From NCBI GenBank assembly GCA_021793715.1, contig JAJYSF010000011.1, positions 1-10,601 on the forward strand: a stretch of DNA of 10,601 nt. Direction: 5' to 3'. The stretch comes from Actinomycetes bacterium. Lineage in GTDB: Bacteria > Actinomycetota > Actinomycetes > Actinomycetales > Microbacteriaceae. Positions 6,933 through 10,601 of the stretch are shown piece after piece. Within the stretch, counting starts at the first letter, position 1. Every line of letters starts with the position of its first letter. The position numbers and the translations under genes are program-made. The notes under the pieces were generated by a model. That model was not told the DNA's origin and searched no databases. It worked only from the letters and a program-made list of their open reading frames with translations.

Positions 6933-7228
6933 ACGGGAACATGACGTCGACGAAGTTCTCTCTCACACCGCACGATCTCGTCAGGGCGCCCACGTCACCG
7001 ATGGCATGCTCCTTGAGTGGACCTGCTCACGGCGAGACCGTGCTCGTCCGCAAAGAAGCCAGCCTGCTCGACTTCGCCAACTCCGGCACGGACGGCGAAC
7101 TCGTGAGGACGCTCGGCACGCAGGTCCACTCGCTAGACAGCGCGGCGTGCACGATCGGTGAAACCGGTCGACGCCTCGCATCGAACCGCGTCAACGACAG
7201 CGATAGCGCAACCGATGGATCCGCCTAG
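6926..7228 (+). CDS. Doubtful small ORF after dgoD, unknown product
   Basis: Open frame of 100 codons starting at an ATG that overlaps the dehydratase stop by 7 bp (ATGGTAA); a second ATG at 6941 is an alternative with only a weak GGGA ahead. No family is recognised and there are no membrane segments or signal peptide. Third positions in the middle (about 7030-7180, reading ...LLDFANSGTDGELVRTLGTQV...) are G/C-rich as in real genes here, so it may be coding or a remnant of a longer gene. The absence of a good ribosome site and the decayed sequence that follows argue for caution. Confidence 0.35.
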   Translation: MVNGNMTSTKFSLTPHDLVRAPTSPMACSLSGPAHGETVLVRKEASLLDFANSGTDGELVRTLGTQVHSLDSAACTIGETGRRLASNRVNDSDSATDGSA

Positions 7229-7641
7229 TTCGGCACGATGCCGTAGCAGGAAGCCTCTTGTGGAGGAATCCTCGAAGGCTTTGGTCCCGCCACGGGCGAG
7301 ATGATCTGCCAGTCTTTGGACTTGCAATCCCGAACGGTCCAACGTGCTCACGGCGGGTGATGAGATGATCGTGACGCCGGCGACGTCAGGCCCTCAAGAG
7401 TTGGACGAGTACGACTGACGCACACTCGCGATGACGATAAGCGCGCTTGTTTTCGGCTCGGCTCGCGCGAGATTCACGATTTCGTAGGCTGAGGCTCCCC
7501 CGCCTCCATCGCATCGAGCGTGTCATCGAACCCGTCGTGCGCTCCGTATAGTGCATCAATGACGTCGTGGTTCCGAGAGCAAGAAGGAAATTCATCGAGA
7601 GTTGCCTGCGTTCCGGGCCTGCGCCTTGGCGAATCAGCGCC
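7133..7641 (-). pseudogene. Probable decayed gene remnant, family not recognised
   Basis: Reading leftward on the minus strand, an open stretch from 7641 to a TGA at 7474-7476 gives sequence such as NHDVIDALYGAHDGFDDTLDAM. One base out of phase, a GTG at 7477 opens the next frame (NLARAEPKTSALIVIASVRQ), which meets a TGA at 7394-7396 and then stays open in the same frame to 7133 (GVTIISSPAVSTLDRSGLQVQRLADHL). The pieces read like globular protein and together would need one frame change and one stop read-through. There is no credible start. It overlaps the end of the doubtful small ORF on the other strand, and at most one of them is likely real. No family assignment can be made. Confidence 0.3.
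7251..7281. repeat. Nested inverted repeat AAGCCT...AGGCTT around GAGGA-A-TCCTC
   Basis: Outer 6-bp arms (7251-7256 and 7276-7281) enclose an inner near-perfect palindrome (GAGGA 7263-7267, TCCTC 7269-7273). It lies about 320 bp beyond the dehydratase stop. It is followed on the plus strand by only three T (7280-7282), so it is at best a weak terminator candidate. Confidence 0.25.
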
Positions 7642-7902
7642 CTATGGTGCCGCTGTTTAATAGCAGAGGAACTGATCGGCTGCGATGTCGTGGTGTTGCT
7701 TACTCAGCGCGGCGCGCGACGGGCACCTTATCGCCGCGGCGACGGAGCCCGACTGGCGGATGCGTCAACTCGAAGGGGAGTGAGCGAGTGGACGATCCTG
7801 GCGGACTGCACCACCGAGGTGGAGCCAAGAGCCAGGTGCTCTTCCGTGAGGAAACCGCTCCGCAGGCACCGTGAGAACTAGCGCTTGACGATCTAGCGGA
7901 TC

Positions 7903-7915
7903 CGCCACCGTGGCG
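7903..7915. repeat. Short hairpin CGCCA-CCG-TGGCG downstream of the SDR gene; possible terminator
   Basis: A 5-bp G/C-rich stem with a 3-nt loop begins 39 bp past the SDR stop in the direction of transcription. There is no T-run, so termination at this site is uncertain. Confidence 0.25.
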
Positions 7916-7953
7916 TACCCGTGAGCAAACTGTCTGCGCTCAGTCACTGATAG

Positions 7954-8694
7954 TTACGACGACGCCTTCTTCACGCTCCAGCCGCCATCGACCGGCAGTT
8001 CGACGCCCGTGATGAACAAGGCACGGTCCGAGCAGAGGAAGGCAATCGCCTCGCCGACCTCGGACGGCTCCCCGAGTCGGTTGACAGCGGTCGCCTCAGC
8101 TGACAGACGGCGATCCTCTTCGCTGATACCAGCCCACGCGCCCGTCAGTACAGGCCCGGGCAACACGCTGTTGACGCGGATCCTGGGGCCGTACTCGACA
8201 GCGAGCTGTCGGGTCAGGCCCGTGAGCGCTGCCTTTGTTGATGCGTATGCAGCCCGGCCCGGAAGGCCGAAGTGAGCGTGCACCGACGAGACGAACACCA
8301 CCGAAGCGGCGTCGTGCTCGCGCAGTTGCGGTAGAAGAGTCTTGAACCCGAGGAACCCGCCCGTGAGGTTGACACTCACCTGTCGCTCCCAGCTCTCGAG
8401 CGACGTCGATTCGACGTCGAGAACGTCGACCGTGTAGGCGTTGTTCACCAAGGAATCGACGCCGCCGAAAAGGTCACGGCATTCGTTCGCGGCGGCCTGC
8501 CACTCGCTGGCGTCCGCGACGTCCATAACGCGCGCGTGCGCTCGGCCACCCTCCGCGAGGATGCGGTCCCGAGTCTCCAGAACCGCCAGCGAACAGTCCA
8601 CGAGGTACACACTCGCTCCTGCTTTCGCCATGCAGAGAGCGGTTGCGGCGCCGATGCCACCGGCGGATCCGGTGATCACTGCCGTCTTCGTCAT
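7954..8694 (-). CDS. Short-chain dehydrogenase/reductase (classical SDR), probable sugar or polyol dehydrogenase
   Basis: Cytoplasmic NAD(P)-dependent oxidoreductase of 246 residues, typical classical SDR length. The nucleotide-binding motif TGSAGGIG is at 8-15; Asp33 at the end of the second strand (VYLVDCS) predicts NAD rather than NADP; Asp58 (MDVAD) and NNA (84-86) follow. The catalytic set is complete: Asn109 (SVNLTG), Ser137, Tyr150 and Lys154 (YASTK). RVNSVLPGPV (173-182) and VDGGWS near the C-terminus are standard. The start at 8694 has CGGAG 8 bp upstream and places the first strand (TKTAVITG) correctly; an upstream in-frame ATG at 8721 would add nine residues with no benefit. It lies 34 bp after the glycosidase-like gene on the same strand, so the two form an operon. 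It may oxidise the sugar released by that enzyme, for example an aldose to a lactone or acid; substrate not determinable. Confidence 0.93.
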   Translation of the reverse strand: MTKTAVITGSAGGIGAATALCMAKAGASVYLVDCSLAVLETRDRILAEGGRAHARVMDVADASEWQAAANECRDLFGGVDSLVNNAYTVDVLDVESTSLESWERQVSVNLTGGFLGFKTLLPQLREHDAASVVFVSSVHAHFGLPGRAAYASTKAALTGLTRQLAVEYGPRIRVNSVLPGPVLTGAWAGISEEDRRLSAEATAVNRLGEPSEVGEAIAFLCSDRALFITGVELPVDGGWSVKKASS

Positions 8695-8728
8695 ACTCAC
8701 CACTCCGTTACGGCCGACCACCCTCGTG

Positions 8729-10036
8729 CTATGCCGAGAGAATTTCGGCGTTCATTGCCCTCTGCCAGTCGCGCAAATGCCACATCGGATGATGCGGCGC
8801 CGCGTTCGAACAGAGCACCATGCCCCACACGCCGCGCTTCAAAGCAGTACGGATCCCATGCTCAGCAAGATCGCGACCGGTCCGGCTTTCTTCGAAGGAA
8901 CCATGAAGGGGCGTGTACCCGATCCAGCCCTCTCCGATCACCGCGGGAACGTGGCGCCAGCGCGCCCACTCGGCGATCGCGATGACGCGCGACTCGATCT
9001 CGCGGATCATGACCTCGGCGAAGGGCGCATAGTGCTCGTTCAGCCAGGCGTCCCACGCTTCAGGGTGTACCCAGTCATAGCCGTAGACCATCTGGTCGGT
9101 GACGACCGTGGCCCGCATCTTCCAGTCGGCGGGGCGGCCGTATGACCGAAACGAGGGTGCGTCGTCGCGCATCAGCGAGCGGAGCGTCGCGTTCGGGAAG
9201 CCGTCGGTGCCCTCGGCACGGATGTCGATGCGCTTCTGAAGTTCGTCCAGTACGCCGTAGCTATACACGTGAAACTGGGCCGCGCCGAACTCTTCTGGCA
9301 CCTCGTGCATCGCCAGGTGTGGCGGCTTCCCGTAACTGGCGGTCACGAGCAGGTCGGGGTGTGCCTCACGCAGGTCCGCGACGGCGGCGCGACCAATCGG
9401 TAGCGCAACTGCGGGCAAAATCGAGAAGTCGACCTCGTTGTGCAGCTCGACGAGGGCGATCATGTCACGGTAGCCGCCGTCCGTGAGCCAGGCAATCAGG
9501 CGATCCCAGGCGACGGCGAGCGCGTCATAGCGCGCGTCGAGCGCTACGGCGTCGATCGCCTCGAACCATCGAGGCGACGCGGCGAACGATGCCGATTGCT
9601 GATACTCCCAGCTGGCCAGCACGATCACCATGTTGTGGCGACGCGCCGCCTCGAAGAGCTGCAGGGTTCGTTCGAACATGTCGACGCGGAAGCCACCGGT
9701 CGTGTCATACCAGCGAGTGCGCTGTCCGTAGAAACCGCCCTCAGGTGCCGCGCCTAGCCCCTCAATCTCGAGATCACGGGCGAGGCCATCGAGGCCGAAC
9801 CCTCCGAACATCAGCATGGGCGCAGCACAGATGCGGATCGTATTATAGCCGAGCTCAGCGGCATCCGCAACGGTTGCGTCCAGGTCTTCGTAAGGCTGCC
9901 CGGGACCGGCCTGCGTGTACCACGAGAAGTCCCAGAGCGTGATCGTGAGTCGCCGCGGCAGATGCGCGGGAACGACACCTGTCGACTGCGAGCGATCACG
10001 GGCAACCGTGCCCGCACCGAGATAGCGCTCTGTCAT
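8729..10036 (-). CDS. Glycosidase-like TIM-barrel protein (putative clan GH-A, cellulase-like family)
   Basis: Predicted cytoplasmic glycoside hydrolase-like protein of 435 residues, with no signal peptide or membrane segment. The fold is inferred from barrel-like strands: LTITLWDFSWY (30-40), YNTIRICAAPML (64-75), MVIVLASWEYQQ (136-147), MIALVELHNEVDF (192-204), LLVTASYGK (229-237), AAQFHVYSYG (252-261), VPAVIGEGWIGY (363-374) and WGMVLCSNA (404-412). Glu201 in HNE matches the acid/base position, and Glu369 in the GEGW strand end matches the nucleophile position, of clan GH-A retaining enzymes. It resembles proteins usually deposited as cellulase-like, a poorly characterised group. The ATG at 10036 was chosen because longer in-frame starts back to 10237 would run through the divergent promoter and into the AraC-type gene; an AGGA lies rather far (about 12 bp) upstream. 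It is the first gene of an operon with the SDR. The substrate is unknown and cellulase activity is not implied. Confidence 0.8.
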   Translation of the reverse strand: MTERYLGAGTVARDRSQSTGVVPAHLPRRLTITLWDFSWYTQAGPGQPYEDLDATVADAAELGYNTIRICAAPMLMFGGFGLDGLARDLEIEGLGAAPEGGFYGQRTRWYDTTGGFRVDMFERTLQLFEAARRHNMVIVLASWEYQQSASFAASPRWFEAIDAVALDARYDALAVAWDRLIAWLTDGGYRDMIALVELHNEVDFSILPAVALPIGRAAVADLREAHPDLLVTASYGKPPHLAMHEVPEEFGAAQFHVYSYGVLDELQKRIDIRAEGTDGFPNATLRSLMRDDAPSFRSYGRPADWKMRATVVTDQMVYGYDWVHPEAWDAWLNEHYAPFAEVMIREIESRVIAIAEWARWRHVPAVIGEGWIGYTPLHGSFEESRTGRDLAEHGIRTALKRGVWGMVLCSNAAPHHPMWHLRDWQRAMNAEILSA

Positions 10037-10188
10037 GGCGGGGGTCCGTCCTATTCGTTGTTCGCGCGTCGAGTTCCGGATAATCGTGCGGCAGACCTTC
10101 ACATTACCGAGGTAGATGGGCCCCGAACATGACCGTTCTTGCCACTTACATGGACGATCCGATGACATTGATGTGTGAGGATAGCGGC
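10037..10188. promoter_or_regulatory. Divergent promoter region between the glycosidase-like gene and the AraC-type regulator
   Basis: 152 bp between the two divergent starts. It must contain the promoters of both units and probably the AraC-type binding sites. No unambiguous -35/-10 pair or direct repeat could be read; ACATTGATGT (10165-10174) is a small imperfect dyad of low weight. Confidence 0.4.
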
Positions 10189-10601
10189 ATGGAGCTCGCG
10201 GAGGGTTTTGATCGCCAACGGATGAGCGTGTTGCCACGCCCGTTCGTAGAACGGGCGCTCGGCCAATCCGTGACGCAACGGATGCTCGTCACCGACGCCG
10301 GTTACTTCCCCGAAGCACGGCACCACGGCCGGCACCGTCCGCAAGGCTCGCGCGAGACCATCATTATCGTGTGCGGGTCGGGTGCCGGGTGGACAGAGAT
10401 CGACGGCATCAGAAGCAGAATCACTCGTGGCATGGCACTTGTGATTCCCGAGGGAGTCCCGCATTCGTACGGCGCGTCTGACACCGATCCGTGGACGATC
10501 TGGTGGTGTCACGTCCGCGGCACCGACGTGCCGGAGCTCGTCAATGCTGCAGGCATCACGCGAGGCTCACGCATCGTCTCGCTCCGCGCGGTCGAACGCG
10601 C
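10189..10601 (+). CDS. AraC/XylS-family transcriptional regulator (partial, N-terminal sensor domain only)
   Basis: About 137 residues are visible before the window ends. They form the cupin-like ligand-binding domain of a carbohydrate-sensing AraC regulator: RHHGRHRPQGSRETIIIVCGSG, the GxGW turn, RGMALVIPEGVPHSYGASDTDPWTIWWCHVRG, then an inter-domain helix region. The two C-terminal HTH motifs lie beyond the edge. The ATG at 10189 is preferred because GAGG is 8 bp upstream; in-frame ATGs at 10129, 10150, 10162, 10171 and 10222 lack a well-spaced ribosome site. It is divergent from the glycosidase-like/SDR operon and presumably activates it in response to a sugar. Family assignment rests on the sensor domain pattern alone but is characteristic. 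Confidence 0.85.
   Translation, partial: MELAEGFDRQRMSVLPRPFVERALGQSVTQRMLVTDAGYFPEARHHGRHRPQGSRETIIIVCGSGAGWTEIDGIRSRITRGMALVIPEGVPHSYGASDTDPWTIWWCHVRGTDVPELVNAAGITRGSRIVSLRAVER

Larger units (their letters stand above)
7229..7953. other. Gene-poor interval, no intact gene recognised
   Basis: About 725 bp between the small ORF and the SDR stop. Frames open on the plus strand (for example 7567-7881) have Arg-rich shadow-like translations and no ribosome sites. The minus-strand fragments described separately occupy the left half. The interval also holds two small inverted repeats. No tRNA, transposase motif or terminal repeat was seen. Confidence 0.5.

Noticed and set aside
7567..7881. Plus-strand frame of 104 codons in the gene-poor interval
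   Set aside because: Arg-rich, Cys-scattered translation with no ribosome site or family resemblance.
7896..7905. GCGGATCCGC palindrome
   Set aside because: A short G/C palindrome around a common GGATCC; similar strings recur by chance inside coding sequence in this window.
8441..9145. Plus-strand frame of 234 codons antisense to the SDR and glycosidase-like genes
   Set aside because: It spans the junction of two well-supported minus-strand genes and has no domain pattern.
10037..10237. N-terminal extension of the glycosidase-like protein to an ATG at 10237
   Set aside because: It would cross the divergent intergenic region and overlap the AraC-type gene, with low-complexity-free but unconvincing sequence and no ribosome site.

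Overview
The window reads as chromosomal DNA of a high-GC actinobacterium, most likely a Microbacteriaceae/Microbacterium-like organism. Third codon positions are strongly G/C. The solute-binding protein is a lipoprotein with an actinobacterial-looking lipobox, and sugar ABC transporters sit next to LacI, GntR and AraC regulators. This taxonomic call is inference; there is no rRNA or other marker. No tRNA, rRNA, CRISPR array, insertion sequence or phage gene was seen.

Layout. (1) 1-1860, minus strand: a carbohydrate ABC importer operon, with the lipoprotein binding protein first and then a MalF-type permease cut by the window edge. A LacI-family regulator (2001-3053) is transcribed divergently, and a perfect 12-bp LacI-type palindrome lies between them. 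(2) 3054-3515: gene-poor, degenerate-looking. (3) 3516-6932: a compact divergent catabolic unit. A PfkB-type 2-keto-3-deoxy-sugar-acid kinase and a KDPG/KDPGal-family aldolase go left. A GntR/FadR regulator and a D-galactonate-dehydratase-like enolase-superfamily enzyme go right. Each pair overlaps by 4 bp (ATGA), and the two pairs share a 50-bp intergenic segment that includes a very AT-rich stretch. (4) 6933-7953: about 1 kb with one doubtful small ORF and what look like decayed coding fragments. (5) 7954-10036, minus strand: a glycosidase-like TIM-barrel protein followed by a short-chain dehydrogenase, with an AraC-family regulator diverging from them and running off the right edge.

How it fits together. 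Region 3 encodes a complete aldonate-to-pyruvate route: sugar acid -> 2-keto-3-deoxy acid (DgoD-like dehydratase) -> 6-phosphate (PfkB kinase) -> pyruvate + glyceraldehyde 3-phosphate (aldolase). The GntR protein is the probable local repressor. The dehydratase resembles E. coli DgoD closely, so D-galactonate is the best guess for the substrate. The flanking modules could feed this pathway: an imported oligosaccharide, a cytoplasmic glycosidase, and an SDR that oxidises the released sugar or its acid. That link is inference from proximity; each module has its own regulator.

Nothing here is clearly a new kind of system. The most unusual points are the poorly characterised glycosidase-like protein paired with an SDR, the PfkB kinase standing in for DgoK in a dgo-type locus, and the two decayed intervals that separate the modules.
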